A stretch of 64,000 nt of DNA from an uncultured bacterium (GTDB lineage: Bacteria; Bacteroidota; Bacteroidia; Bacteroidales; Marinifilaceae), in NCBI GenBank assembly GCA_905216195.1, contig CAJMSX010000015.1, positions 1-64,000 of the forward strand, given 5' to 3'. This document shows positions 15,108-23,657 of this stretch, piece by piece; position 1 is the stretch's first letter; each line of letters starts with the position of its first letter. The position numbers were made by a program, and so were the translations under genes. Below the pieces are notes generated by a model. It was not told the DNA's origin and did no database searches. It saw nothing but the letters and a program-made list of their open reading frames with translations.

Positions 15108-17750
15108 CTATTTCCGGATGAGCCTGAATACTTCGCCTATCCACAGCACGAAAGAAGTGGAACCGATGATAATTCCCCAATCCGTGAGGGTCAGCGGGAC
15201 CGTTCTAAACACCTCTCCACCGAATTCCACGATCAGAAATTGTCCCAGGGGGATCACAAACATCACGATCAGGAATCCTGTACTCTGTTTCAATTTGTGA
15301 AAGGCGGATTTCCCGGATAAAAAGGCTTTTGCATTAAACATGTTCCAGAATTGCAGCATCACGAAGGTCGTAAAGAAAACGGACAGGTTATAGCGGGATA
15401 TGATTCCTTCCGCATTCGTGAAATAAAACATCATGCCCAGTAAAATTACGGTAAACGAGAGACCGATCCCGAAAATCCGGTTACGCATAGGTCTGGTGAT
15501 AATAAAATCGGACGGTCTCCGCGGCTTTTCGTTCATCACCACCGGATTGGGCGGGAGAGAAGCCAGGGCTGCGGCGGCAAAGGTGTCGATGATCATATTC
15601 ACCCACAGCATCTGAGTGACCGTTAAAGGCAATTCCTGTCCGAAAACCGAACCTAAAAGAACGATCAGAAGAGCAGATAAATTGATCGTCAATTGGAAAA
15701 GGATAAAGCGTTGTATGTTACGGTAAAGGGAACGTCCCCACATCACCGCGGTGGCGATGCTGTTGAAAGAATCGTCCAGCAGGGTGATATCGCTGGCTTC
15801 TTTGGCTACGGAAGTGCCTGTTCCCATAGAGAGGCCGACATCGGCATGGTTGAGGGCCGGAGCGTCGTTGGTGCCGTCTCCCGTTACTGCCACGACAGCT
15901 CCCGATTTTTTCAACAATTCTACCAAACGTTGTTTATCGGTAGGCCGTGCCCGGCACATGATTTTCAGTTTCAATACACGCCGGGAAGCTTCCTCATCCG
16001 ACAGTTTTTCAAAATCCACCCCGGTGATGATTTGTTCTTCAGTATCTTCTTTTTTCCAGATTCCGATTTGTCTTCCGATTTCCCGGGCAGTAACCGGAGT
16101 ATCGCCGGTTACTATTTTCACGTCTATACCCGCGTTCAGGCATTTAGCTACCGCCGCCGGAACATCGGGGCGTACGGGATCGGAAATGGCAGCGATGCCT
16201 AAAAAGGTGAGATCGTTCTGCGCCAGGCTTTCCAGACTGTCCGTTTCTTTGTCTTCCACTATTTTATAGGCGAATCCCAGGGTACGCATGGCCTGATTCT
16301 GGTAACTGAGCAACTGGCTTTCAACAGTTGCCCGGTAGTCCGATGCAGCTATAAAACCGGCTGTAGTCCTTACATCCTTGCATTTCGCAAAAACGATTTC
16401 CGGAGCTCCTTTTACATACAGGAGGTGTTTTCCGGAAAAGGCGGATTTTACAACGGTAGCCATGTATTTTCTTTCGGTAGAGAAGGTTAGTTGATCGACG
16501 ATGCGGGCGTTTTCCCGGTATTCGATGTAATTGCTTCCCTGAGCATGCAACCACAAAAGCAGGGCTGCTTCCGTCGGATTTCCTAAGGCTTTCACTTTTT
16601 CAGGATCTGTAAAATCCAGGTAAGCCGTAGAGTTTACGGCGATGCCTTCCTGGACGAGAAAAGCCGTTTCGTCCTTTTCCAGTTTTTGGTCCGGTAAAGC
16701 GTAAAAATCGGTCCGGTATACCTGCATTTGGTTTTGGGTGAGGGTTCCGGTTTTATCGGTACAAATCACGGTCGTGGCTCCCATGGTTTCGCAGGCATGC
16801 ATTTTCCGGACCAGATTGTTGGTTTTAAGCATTTTGCGCATACTTAGCGCCAGACTTAAGGTTACACTCATCGGTAAGCCTTCGGGAACGGAAACGACAA
16901 TGAGGGTAACGGCTACCATAAAATATTGTAATATCCGTCCGGCGGTATCCAAAGTGAACAGATTGTCGGCCGTCAGCTGGCCTGCAACGATATCCTTTAC
17001 CAAAAGCCCGGCAAAGGTAGCCCCTGCAACGATAAAACCGGCGATGCTGATCAATCGGGCTAACCGTTCCAATTGTTTGCTGAGGGGAGTTTTATCGTCG
17101 GTGATTTCCGTCGACTTTTCGGCCACTTTCCCGAATTCGGTAGCATCTCCAACGGTCGTGACCCGGTAGATGCAGTGCCCGTTAACGATAGTAGTTCCTC
17201 TGAGGATGCGGTTTGAAGGATAAGTCGCTTCTTCATCGAAGGCGACGGGGTCGGTAGTTTTGTCGATCACCGGTTCTCCGGTCAGTGTCGATTCGTTTAC
17301 CTGTAAAGAAACCGCTTCCAGGAGATCTCCGTCCGCCGGAACTTCTTCTCCGGTTTCCAGCACCACGATATCCCCGACTACGATTTCTCTTTTGGCTACT
17401 TCGCGGATATTGCCTCCCCGGATCACTTTAACCGGCACGTCGTCGTTGACCTGATTGAGCAGGTTGAATTTCCGGTTGGCGTCCATTTCGAACCAGAAGG
17501 CAACGCCCGTAGCCAGGAAAATAGCGGCAAAAATACCGATGGTCTCTGCATATTCGTTATGCATAATGGATATGATGAGGGAAAGGCCCGCCGCTACGAG
17601 TAAAATACGAATGATGGGATCTTTAAATTTCTCCAGAAAAAGCTTCCATAAAGGGGTTCTCTCAGGAGGTGTCAGAACATTGGAACCGTATTTTTTACGG
17701 CTCTCCGCTACTTCCGTATCTTTTAATCCCGAATAATGTTTGGTTTCCAT
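15108..17750 (-). CDS. Calcium-translocating P-type ATPase, PMCA type
   Basis: 880 aa, ten transmembrane segments predicted by eye. The N terminus carries the cation-ATPase domain (GLKDTEVAESRKKYGSNVLTPPERTPLWKLF). The actuator motif is STLTGEPV, the phosphorylation site is VICTDKTGTLTQNQM, the nucleotide-binding domain has VKGAPEIVF, and the hinge is VAVTGDGTNDAPALNHADVG. TM4 shows VSVPEGLPMSVTLSLA, the PEGL form found in PMCA-type pumps. TM5-6 contains MLWVNMIIDTFAAAALA, with Asn and Asp placed as calcium ligands. It exports Ca2+ across the inner membrane. Other cations are possible. Monocistronic. Confidence 0.92.
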   Translation of the reverse strand: METKHYSGLKDTEVAESRKKYGSNVLTPPERTPLWKLFLEKFKDPIIRILLVAAGLSLIISIMHNEYAETIGIFAAIFLATGVAFWFEMDANRKFNLLNQVNDDVPVKVIRGGNIREVAKREIVVGDIVVLETGEEVPADGDLLEAVSLQVNESTLTGEPVIDKTTDPVAFDEEATYPSNRILRGTTIVNGHCIYRVTTVGDATEFGKVAEKSTEITDDKTPLSKQLERLARLISIAGFIVAGATFAGLLVKDIVAGQLTADNLFTLDTAGRILQYFMVAVTLIVVSVPEGLPMSVTLSLALSMRKMLKTNNLVRKMHACETMGATTVICTDKTGTLTQNQMQVYRTDFYALPDQKLEKDETAFLVQEGIAVNSTAYLDFTDPEKVKALGNPTEAALLLWLHAQGSNYIEYRENARIVDQLTFSTERKYMATVVKSAFSGKHLLYVKGAPEIVFAKCKDVRTTAGFIAASDYRATVESQLLSYQNQAMRTLGFAYKIVEDKETDSLESLAQNDLTFLGIAAISDPVRPDVPAAVAKCLNAGIDVKIVTGDTPVTAREIGRQIGIWKKEDTEEQIITGVDFEKLSDEEASRRVLKLKIMCRARPTDKQRLVELLKKSGAVVAVTGDGTNDAPALNHADVGLSMGTGTSVAKEASDITLLDDSFNSIATAVMWGRSLYRNIQRFILFQLTINLSALLIVLLGSVFGQELPLTVTQMLWVNMIIDTFAAAALASLPPNPVVMNEKPRRPSDFIITRPMRNRIFGIGLSFTVILLGMMFYFTNAEGIISRYNLSVFFTTFVMLQFWNMFNAKAFLSGKSAFHKLKQSTGFLIVMFVIPLGQFLIVEFGGEVFRTVPLTLTDWGIIIGSTSFVLWIGEVFRLIRK

Positions 17751-18023
17751 ATTTTTTAAAAAAAGTTTTTCAGATTGCCAAAATTAATGATTTTATTTCC
17801 CTGCTGCTGTTTATTCCCTTCTGTTTTTCGGTAATTCTTCGTCCCGGATGACCTGGATCGATTCCCCTTCAGCTGCTTTGTATTTTCCAGGCCCTGAGAC
17901 TTTTCAAACCATTGCGAAATGAACGGAAGCCGGAGGGCAGGAGGAACGCCCGGCATGAATGAATACAAGGATTTTATTGTCCCGGTTACATCGAAATGAC
18001 AAAGGGAGATAAACCGGAAGTCG

Positions 18024-18353
18024 CTAAATTCGGTAAATACATAAAATGGAACGCAGAACGGTTCTGTTCTGGCGGAAGACCGGTTCGGTATTTCCCTTTC
18101 GGATAGGGGCAACCGGAGGCGGTGTTTCCATCTTTTCGGCAATTCGTACGCCCTCTTTCCTGTTGCGGGAAGTTTGGAGGTAGGAATAGAAATCGTCTTC
18201 CCCAAGATCGATAATTTCCATTACACTTTCTTCTTCCCCGGTATATTGAATACCGTCAGATAAGCCCTCTGCTTCGTCCAGTTGCTGTGAAAAGGTAAAG
18301 ATGAGGGTTGCTAAAACCAGTAAAAAGAGAAATGTACGGTTTACTTTATTCAT
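18024..18353 (-). CDS. Small secreted hypothetical protein
   Basis: 109 aa from the ATG at 18353, chosen because it starts a signal peptide or anchor (MNKVNRTFLFLLVLATLIFTFSQQ); an in-frame ATG nine codons earlier gives a worse N terminus. The mature part is acidic (EEESVMEIIDLGEDDFYSYL), then basic and Pro-containing (METPPPVAPIRKG). No domain is recognised. It may be a small periplasmic or anchored protein. The 270 bp between it and the ATPase gene on its 3' side contain no convincing gene. Confidence 0.5.
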   Translation of the reverse strand: MNKVNRTFLFLLVLATLIFTFSQQLDEAEGLSDGIQYTGEEESVMEIIDLGEDDFYSYLQTSRNRKEGVRIAEKMETPPPVAPIRKGNTEPVFRQNRTVLRSILCIYRI

Positions 18354-18486
18354 ATCGGTGCAAATATACGGGAAAACCACGGATGTAAATCATAGCGGGC
18401 GGGAATTTTACATATTTTAGTAAAAAACCGGAATAAGGCCCAGGTAAATTTTTCCCTTTCTCATCGATAGGGTACCGGAGGAAAAA

Positions 18487-18516
18487 TTGGATTTCGTCAT
18501 TTTTTTTATAATTTTG
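18487..18516 (+). promoter_or_regulatory. Bacteroidetes-type promoter of the 18593 membrane protein
   Basis: TTG at 18487-18489 is followed, after 19 bp, by TAATTTTG at 18509-18516, a good match to the TTTG/TTG, 19-21 bp, TAnnTTTG pattern. Predicted transcription start is near 18523, 70 bp before the chosen ATG. Confidence 0.55.
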
Positions 18517-18592
18517 TATAGATGTTTTAATGATTCGACCGGTTTCCGTTTTTACCAGAAATGAGATCCCTGTCTCTATAAATCGAACAATT

Positions 18593-19936
18593 ATGGACTA
18601 TATGAAATCCAATAAAATCGGAGCGGGCTTTTTACTATTCGGGTTGCCGTATGTGTTTGCTTACTTAAGTACGGGGCAGTTTACTTCCCTGGCTGTCAGT
18701 TTTTTTTCCCAGCTTTATTCGTTTATCGGTGCATTTATATTGTTTCGTAGTGTGAACGGAATGGGAAGAGTGGCATCGGGTATATTTATGGGCGCGGTGG
18801 TGGTCCATGCGTTGGTTTTGTTATTGAGTATTTTTTTAGAGTATGGGAATCTGGGGATAACAGGGGAATATTCCGACCTGCGTAGGTTGCAGATCGGGGG
18901 AATATATTTGGAGAACTCGCTGTGGATGGCGGGTCAAATCTGTTTTTTGTTTTACAAACCGTTGGCCCGTTTGCGTGTCGGCTGGATCATCCTGCTGTTA
19001 TTCAGCCCTATCGTTTTGACTTTTCTGTGGCATTACCTGCCTATACCGAACTCTATTTTTGAAATAAGATATATCGTATATTTCGCGGTATACTTATCTT
19101 TTATGATACTGGTTTATCCGGCAAGAAGCGAGGCCCGAAGCCGGGTCATTGCCTTTTGGTGCATGTTTACCGGTTTCGCCTATTCTTTGAATATTTTGTT
19201 CGGAAACAGCATCAGGCATATCGTTATCGCAGGCATAGGAACGATGGTCTGGCTGATCGGGGTGTTGTTGTTGCGCGGTATAGGATATGAACGGAAAGGA
19301 AGCGGAGCCTTTCTGGTTTACGGCATTTTGATGCTTCTCTCTTTGGGCATTCACCTCTTGTTTGCAACGGTAGGCTTTTTTCTGCCCGGTATAGTGGGCG
19401 ACGCCCTTGCTCTTTTATTGCAATTACCGGCTTATATTATCCTCTGTATCGGATTTTTCCGCTTTGCGAAGACCAATGTTTTTGAAGAAAGGGAGTGCGG
19501 GATGAGAACGTTGGGAGGGGGAATGATCATCGGCTGTATCTTGGCGGTACTTTTTCTGATCCCGGTTGTCGGTAAGACTATCACTTCCTGGGGATATGTG
19601 TTGCTTCTCTTCCCGTTGATGCTTGAATCCTGGAAAAATGCTTTTAAAGCAGCGGCCTTGCCAGCGGGAGGCCGTTCGGAACAAGCGGTTTCGGAAATAC
19701 CTATAATTTCCCGGGATACAGAACCGGCAGAACCGACGGCACCTCTTTCTTCCGGGCAAACGTACAAACACCTGACGGAGGAAGAAAAGCGGGAGCACCG
19801 GTTGGGCGCGATGAGCGAGGATGAATTAAGGGAAATAATTCGTTTAAGGACCCGTTATTCTGTAGAAATGCGGGAAGCGGCCCAATCCGAACTGGACAGA
19901 CGTAAATCTTCGGAAGACCCTATCGCCCGGCCATAA
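18593..19936 (+). CDS. Multi-pass membrane protein of unknown function
   Basis: 447 aa from the ATG at 18593; the frame opens at 18530, but those 21 residues do not look like part of the protein. About ten hydrophobic helices cover residues 5-355 (for example GAGFLLFGLPYVFAYLST, IGGMIIGCILAVLFLIPVVG in part, and YVLLLFPLML). The last 90 residues are cytoplasmic: a Pro/Glu linker, then a charged helical tail (EEEKREHRLGAMSEDEL, RLRTRYSVEMREAAQSELDRR). No transporter or enzyme motif is evident. It is the last core-genome gene before the AT-rich island and has no operon partner. Confidence 0.65.
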   Translation: MDYMKSNKIGAGFLLFGLPYVFAYLSTGQFTSLAVSFFSQLYSFIGAFILFRSVNGMGRVASGIFMGAVVVHALVLLLSIFLEYGNLGITGEYSDLRRLQIGGIYLENSLWMAGQICFLFYKPLARLRVGWIILLLFSPIVLTFLWHYLPIPNSIFEIRYIVYFAVYLSFMILVYPARSEARSRVIAFWCMFTGFAYSLNILFGNSIRHIVIAGIGTMVWLIGVLLLRGIGYERKGSGAFLVYGILMLLSLGIHLLFATVGFFLPGIVGDALALLLQLPAYIILCIGFFRFAKTNVFEERECGMRTLGGGMIIGCILAVLFLIPVVGKTITSWGYVLLLFPLMLESWKNAFKAAALPAGGRSEQAVSEIPIISRDTEPAEPTAPLSSGQTYKHLTEEEKREHRLGAMSEDELREIIRLRTRYSVEMREAAQSELDRRKSSEDPIARP

Positions 19937-20290
19937 CCTTCCCCTTTCCTGTTTATACTTTTGTACGGCTCGGGGAAGGAACGGGGCATGGGGCCGATAG
20001 GAGCATCTCCCTATAGTTTTTGAGTTTCTTTATTTCCTGTTGAGGTTTTGCACTTTTTAAATTAGAGCCACGTCTTTACTGCCAAATTCCTATTCAGCAT
20101 AACTTTGCGCGTGGATTTCATATATTTTGCTTTATATTTCCTGCAACTGATCTATATTTTTCCTGATACTATTCTATTTATTCAATTTTCCCTTGTTTTC
20201 TTACTTTTTTCCAATTCCCTACCGTTTTTGTTCGCGGGTTTCATGGTATTCCTCAATACACTCCTTTTCAAGTAAGGCACAAGAAAAAAA
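19937..20290. other. Gene-free left boundary of the accessory island
   Basis: About 350 bp after the membrane-protein gene. The first 70 bp keep the base composition of the core genome; the sequence then turns strongly T-rich on the plus strand. I see no open gene. A minus-strand frame of about 20 codons (ALLEKECIEEYHETREQKR) lies next to the HTH remnant at 20291 and may be its frameshifted tail. I found no direct repeat here that is convincingly matched at the right end of the island. Confidence 0.4.
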
Positions 20291-20437
20291 TCAACAATCT
20301 AATACTTTTGCAATTTCATTTAATTGATAGGGCGTGTATTTTTCTTTATACTCCAGAGTTTCGATTCTATAAATAAAGTTATGATTTTCTCGGGAGATGT
20401 TTTGTTTCTTTTTCAGAAATAGTGTTTTCGCGGCCAA
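20291..20437 (-). pseudogene. Helix-turn-helix regulator remnant
   Basis: A 48-codon minus-strand frame starting with TTG reads LAAKTLFLKKKQNISRENHN, then FIYRIETLEYKEKYTPYQLNEIAKVLDC, and a stop. The end matches the last helices of an XRE-type HTH domain (IYRIE...YTPYQLNEIAKVLDC), as seen in small Bacteroides regulators. The N-terminal helices that should precede it are missing or broken. It lies just upstream of, and divergent from, the recombinase gene, and could be the decayed regulator of the island. The call rests on motif recognition only. Confidence 0.4.
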
Positions 20438-20569
20438 CGTTCACCTCTTCCAGAACGTCCCATCGTGGAAAATAATCAGTTCTTTCATTGGTTGGTGCAT
20501 ATGCTGTATTACCGTGATTCCCTTGGTTAGTTACAAACTCAAACAATAACTTACTTATAAATACAGATT

Positions 20570-21766
20570 ATGACAACAGTAAAAGTAAAATTTCGCCCGT
20601 CAATAGTGGTAGACCGTCCGGGCAGTATTGTTTATCTTATAATCCATCGCCGGATTGTCCGTCAGATTACAAGCGAGTATAAGGTGTTCCCGGAAGAATG
20701 GGATGAAAAACAGTCAAAAGTTAGGCCTGTTCGTAAAGAACGCACAGGCCTTATTCATTCGGTAGTTCAAGGATTACGGAATGATATGGAACGGCTGCAT
20801 ATGATTATAGAGAAGTTGGAAAATAAGAAAAGTGAATTTACGGCGGATTATGTGGTAAAATTGTTTTATGCTTCTGCAAACGAACAGTCGTTTTTTCGGT
20901 TTATGGAAAATGTTATCACCCAATTAAAACGGCTGAACAAAGAACGGACAGTTGAAACGTACACGGCAGCATTCAACAGTTTCATGCGTTTCCGTAAAGG
21001 TGAAGATGTCCTGCTGGGAGAAATCTCTTCTGAATTGATGATGGAGTACGAAGCGTGGCTGAAATCCAGAGGCCTCATCATGAACACAATTTCCTTTTAC
21101 CACCGCATACTCCGAGCCGTTTATAACCGTGCGGTAGAGAAAGAATTGACCGTTCAACGTTATCCCTTCAAGCACGTCTATACCAAAATTGACAAAACCG
21201 TCAAACGAGCAATTTCATTGAAGTACATCAGACAGATAAAGGGACTAGACTTGTCATTGAAACCAGAGCTGGATTTTGCAAGAGATCTTTTTATGTTCAG
21301 CTTCTATACCCGAGGAATGTCGTTTGTGGACATGGCCTATCTGAAAAAGTCAGACCTCAAAAACGGAATCCTTTCATATCGCAGAAGAAAGACGAGCCAG
21401 CAGCTGTTCATAAAATGGGAAAAGCCTATGCAGGATATTCTGGACAAATATCCTCTCAATGATACCGACTATTTGTTACCTATAATCAAGGCAACCGGCA
21501 ATGAACGGCAACAATACCGTAATGCGCTTCGATTTGCCAATAACAAGTTAAAAGGGATAGCCGAATTGGCAGGTTTGCGAATGAACCTTACTATGTACGT
21601 GAGTAGACATTCCTGGGCAAGTATTGCTAAAAGTCAAAATATACCATTATCTGTGATTAGTGAAGGCATGGGACACAATTTGGAAAGTACCACCCAAATT
21701 TATCTTGCCTCGCTGGACAATTCGATGATTGACCAGGCGAATGAACAGATATTGAAAAAACTTTAA
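20570..21766 (+). CDS. Tyrosine-type site-specific recombinase
   Basis: 398 aa. It contains an N-terminal arm-type domain (to about 100), a SAM-like core-binding domain (FFRFMENVITQLKRL to NRAVEKE, about 108-192) and a C-terminal catalytic domain. Catalytic residues visible are R248 (FYTRGMSFVDMAYL), a basic residue near 278, R346 in YVSRHSWAS, H369 in GMGHNLESTTQIYL, and nucleophile Y378. The first His of the usual HxxR box is Tyr, as I recall for many Bacteroides recombinases. This is the group that includes both integrases of mobile elements and the Tsr invertases that flip promoters. An exact 20-bp inverted repeat begins 26 bp after its stop, which favours an inversion role. Confidence 0.92.
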   Translation: MTTVKVKFRPSIVVDRPGSIVYLIIHRRIVRQITSEYKVFPEEWDEKQSKVRPVRKERTGLIHSVVQGLRNDMERLHMIIEKLENKKSEFTADYVVKLFYASANEQSFFRFMENVITQLKRLNKERTVETYTAAFNSFMRFRKGEDVLLGEISSELMMEYEAWLKSRGLIMNTISFYHRILRAVYNRAVEKELTVQRYPFKHVYTKIDKTVKRAISLKYIRQIKGLDLSLKPELDFARDLFMFSFYTRGMSFVDMAYLKKSDLKNGILSYRRRKTSQQLFIKWEKPMQDILDKYPLNDTDYLLPIIKATGNERQQYRNALRFANNKLKGIAELAGLRMNLTMYVSRHSWASIAKSQNIPLSVISEGMGHNLESTTQIYLASLDNSMIDQANEQILKKL

Positions 21767-21791
21767 TGAAGATACTGATCAAAACAGGTTA

Positions 21792-21981
21792 TCTCTATCA
21801 AAGAGAGGGATTTATAAATGTAAAAGTATAAAAAATGATGCAAATAAAAAAATTCTTCAGGAACGAAAACACTTAGAGTGTCAAAAAAAACATACAAATA
21901 TTGAGTGAAGACTTCGTTTTAAAGAAAGAAATATTCTGATTATCAATCCATTTACATTTACATCCCTCTCTTTGATAGAGA
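21792..21981. repeat. Exact 20-bp inverted repeat bounding a 150-bp segment (candidate invertible element)
   Basis: The left arm TCTCTATCAAAGAGAGGGAT (21792-21811) is repeated, perfectly and inverted, at 21962-21981. The match continues imperfectly inward (ATAAATGTAAA against GTAAATGTAAA). Each arm also has its own internal symmetry (CTCT, 5 bp, AGAG), like the paired half-sites of a tyrosine-recombinase crossover site. The pair lies between a Tsr-like recombinase and the first gene of the island operon. Two outward-type readings are possible: a flippable promoter segment, or recombinase-binding arms of an integration site. A 150-nt loop makes a transcription terminator unlikely. Inside the segment I see only weak -7 boxes, and those point left. 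Confidence 0.75.
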
Positions 21982-22115
21982 GAGATAAAAATAAATATAG
22001 AATAGGTTGATTATGTAAGTGTTGTATATGGAATGTAACGATATAAAAATGAAAACATTGTCTGATGTTCGCCCGAGGAGGTGGAGATGTATCTTAAAAT
22101 TTAAGTATGAGATTC

Positions 22116-22146
22116 TTTGCAAATTTAATATTAGGTGAAAAATTTG
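22116..22146 (+). promoter_or_regulatory. Candidate fixed promoter of the RiPP/ubiquitin-like operon
   Basis: TTTG (22116-22119) is followed after 19 bp by AAAATTTG (22139-22146), one base short of the TAnnTTTG consensus. Predicted start near 22153 gives a leader of about 90 nt. It lies outside the inverted-repeat segment, so the operon may be transcribed whichever way that segment faces. Confidence 0.4.
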
Positions 22147-22159
22147 AATGGGGCGGAAG

Positions 22160-22178
22160 CAGGTCGATAAATGACCTG
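22160..22178 (+). other. Small hairpin in the operon leader
   Basis: CAGGTC and GACCTG form a perfect 6-bp stem around a 7-nt loop (GATAAAT), a few bases into the predicted transcript of the island operon. It may stabilise the leader or bind a regulator. A stem this short can occur by chance. Confidence 0.3.
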
Positions 22179-22243
22179 GGTGGGGGAATTTAGGGGATGG
22201 AGATGACTTTGATGAAAAAATTGTTGCCAAATAAAAAGCTAAA

Positions 22244-23212
22244 ATGATGTACGGATTATTTGATTGTATAATAAATAAGGATAAAAGTAAGCATACAAGT
22301 ACTCTGGATGACCATAGTAAAAAGGTTATCATTTACGAAAGCGAGTTGGATTATCTTTCTAAATGTATTTTAGAGTCGCCCCGAATTGAAACCGGTGGAA
22401 ATTTTTTTGGACTGTATACACCATTCGATATTCCCATCATATTATACGCCATCGGCCCGGGTGCAAAATCGGTTCATGAAGAGACACATTTTAAGCAGGA
22501 TTTTGATTTCTTGGATAAGAATGCGGATATGCTTGTCGCTGAACACGCTTTGCACCATATTGGAAGTTGGCATTCTCATCATTCCCTAGGGCTTACCCAC
22601 CCAAGTGGTGGCGATTCCACATCTACGATTGAAGGCATGAGAGAATGTGGCTTAAAGACATTCCTATTGATTATCGGTAATTGCAGAGAGGGACATTCGT
22701 CTGTTCGTCCATTCAGATACTTTGCGAATGGGAACCATGAAGAATTGACTTGGGTCATATTACCAGGTATGAGCCCTATCAGAACCGCATATGATTCCAA
22801 ACATTCGGAGATGATACATTATCCGACAGGAAAAGCAAATATGCAATCTTTACATACATGCTCTTTGGTTGACAATCCGAAAACAACAGCTTATTCTCCA
22901 CACTTTGGCGATAATTATTGGTTATCATCACAAGAAAACAGAAAGGAACTATCTAAAATAGTCAAATATTTAAACAGTAGGTTTGAGGAAATAAGAATCT
23001 ACCAAAAAGATGAATCCACTATAGAAATAAGGGTGGTAAACGGTTCCAAAGCGTTCATTGTCCTCTTTAATGAGTCGTTTCCCCATACCGCTCCAATTTT
23101 TATGGCGAAAGATAGACTATTGTTGAGGTTTAAATCAAAGCCTGTGTGGAATATGTCAGGTAAGACCATATCAGAAGCCTTCATTCAAATTATTCAAAAC
23201 TTAGAGTTATGA
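22244..23212 (+). CDS. JAB/JAMM-domain isopeptidase (Mov34/MPN-like) with E2-like C-terminal region
   Basis: 322 aa. Residues about 25-160 form a JAMM metalloprotease. The catalytic Glu is E49 (IETGGNFFG), the zinc ligands are H110 and H112 in SWHSHH, and PSGGD supplies S121 and D124. This is the E...HxH...SxxD set of bacterial deubiquitinase-like enzymes that cut after ubiquitin-like proteins. The last 100 residues (from NYWLSSQENRKEL) contain SFPHTAPIFM, resembling the F-x-x-x-YP-x-x-P strand-turn of E2/RWD folds, so a second domain of that type is possible. It starts the operon; its stop overlaps the next start (ATGA). Expected role: remove a modifier from, or trim, a small protein of this locus. 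Confidence 0.85.
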   Translation: MMYGLFDCIINKDKSKHTSTLDDHSKKVIIYESELDYLSKCILESPRIETGGNFFGLYTPFDIPIILYAIGPGAKSVHEETHFKQDFDFLDKNADMLVAEHALHHIGSWHSHHSLGLTHPSGGDSTSTIEGMRECGLKTFLLIIGNCREGHSSVRPFRYFANGNHEELTWVILPGMSPIRTAYDSKHSEMIHYPTGKANMQSLHTCSLVDNPKTTAYSPHFGDNYWLSSQENRKELSKIVKYLNSRFEEIRIYQKDESTIEIRVVNGSKAFIVLFNESFPHTAPIFMAKDRLLLRFKSKPVWNMSGKTISEAFIQIIQNLEL

Positions 23213-23631
23213 TGACAAATGAACGTCTAAAAGACGAATATTACGCGCTTTCACAAGCATTTTCCCCTAAACAGTTCAAACTGACAAGCAATTCGTTGAC
23301 TATAGCGCTGCAAACCAATTCCAAACGGGTTTATACAATAAAAGTAGAACTGAATAATCATCCATATGATGTTCCAAAAGTGTTTGTTACAACTCCCCAA
23401 CCCTTGATGGATCGATCGGGTAGAGCTATGTTAAGTGCAAGTCATCCCATGCACACTTTGACAGGAGAAAACGGCTGTACTAGAATTTGTCATTACGGAA
23501 CATCTCAATGGCATCCCGGTGTCTATTTGTATCAAGTTGTTGTCAAAGTGAGAGTATGGCTTGAGGTATATGAGACACATTTAAAAACGGGGTGTCCAAT
23601 GGATAAATATTTAACTACTGCCGAATATTAA
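23209..23631 (+). CDS. E2-like (ubiquitin-conjugating fold) protein
   Basis: 140 aa. The pattern follows bacterial E2-like proteins: strand-rich N terminus (TIALQTNSKRVYTIKVELNN), HPYDVPKVFV as the YP-x-x-P turn, HPMHTLTGENGCTRICHYGT carrying the conserved His and the candidate active-site Cys (C94), then QWHPG with the family Trp (W101) and WLEVYETHLKTG. In ubiquitin-like pathways an E2 receives the modifier from an E1 as a Cys thioester and passes it to a target. The overlap with the JAMM gene and the E1-like gene 224 bp downstream make a matched set. C90 is a weaker alternative active site. Not a PRTRC cassette, whose other proteins are absent. Confidence 0.75.
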   Translation: MMTNERLKDEYYALSQAFSPKQFKLTSNSLTIALQTNSKRVYTIKVELNNHPYDVPKVFVTTPQPLMDRSGRAMLSASHPMHTLTGENGCTRICHYGTSQWHPGVYLYQVVVKVRVWLEVYETHLKTGCPMDKYLTTAEY

Positions 23632-23657
23632 GATGTAAAATTATAAATCAGACTGTT

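Larger units (their letters stand above)
21767..22243. other. Intergenic region with inversion-like segment and operon leader
   Basis: This 477-bp gene-free stretch holds the inverted repeat pair at 21792-21981, a promoter-like pair at 22116-22146 and a small hairpin at 22160-22178, all described separately. It is very AT-rich to about 22060. I see no open reading frame of note on either strand. Confidence 0.6.

Noticed and set aside
17756..18205. 149-codon minus-strand frame upstream of the Ca2+-ATPase
   Set aside because: It overlaps the small secreted protein in another frame and has no signal or domain. Most of it is probably non-coding.
21812..21961. A clear promoter inside the putative invertible segment
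   Set aside because: The best boxes (AATATTTG and TTTATTTG on the minus strand) each miss one consensus base and lack a TTG at -33, so I do not annotate a promoter there.
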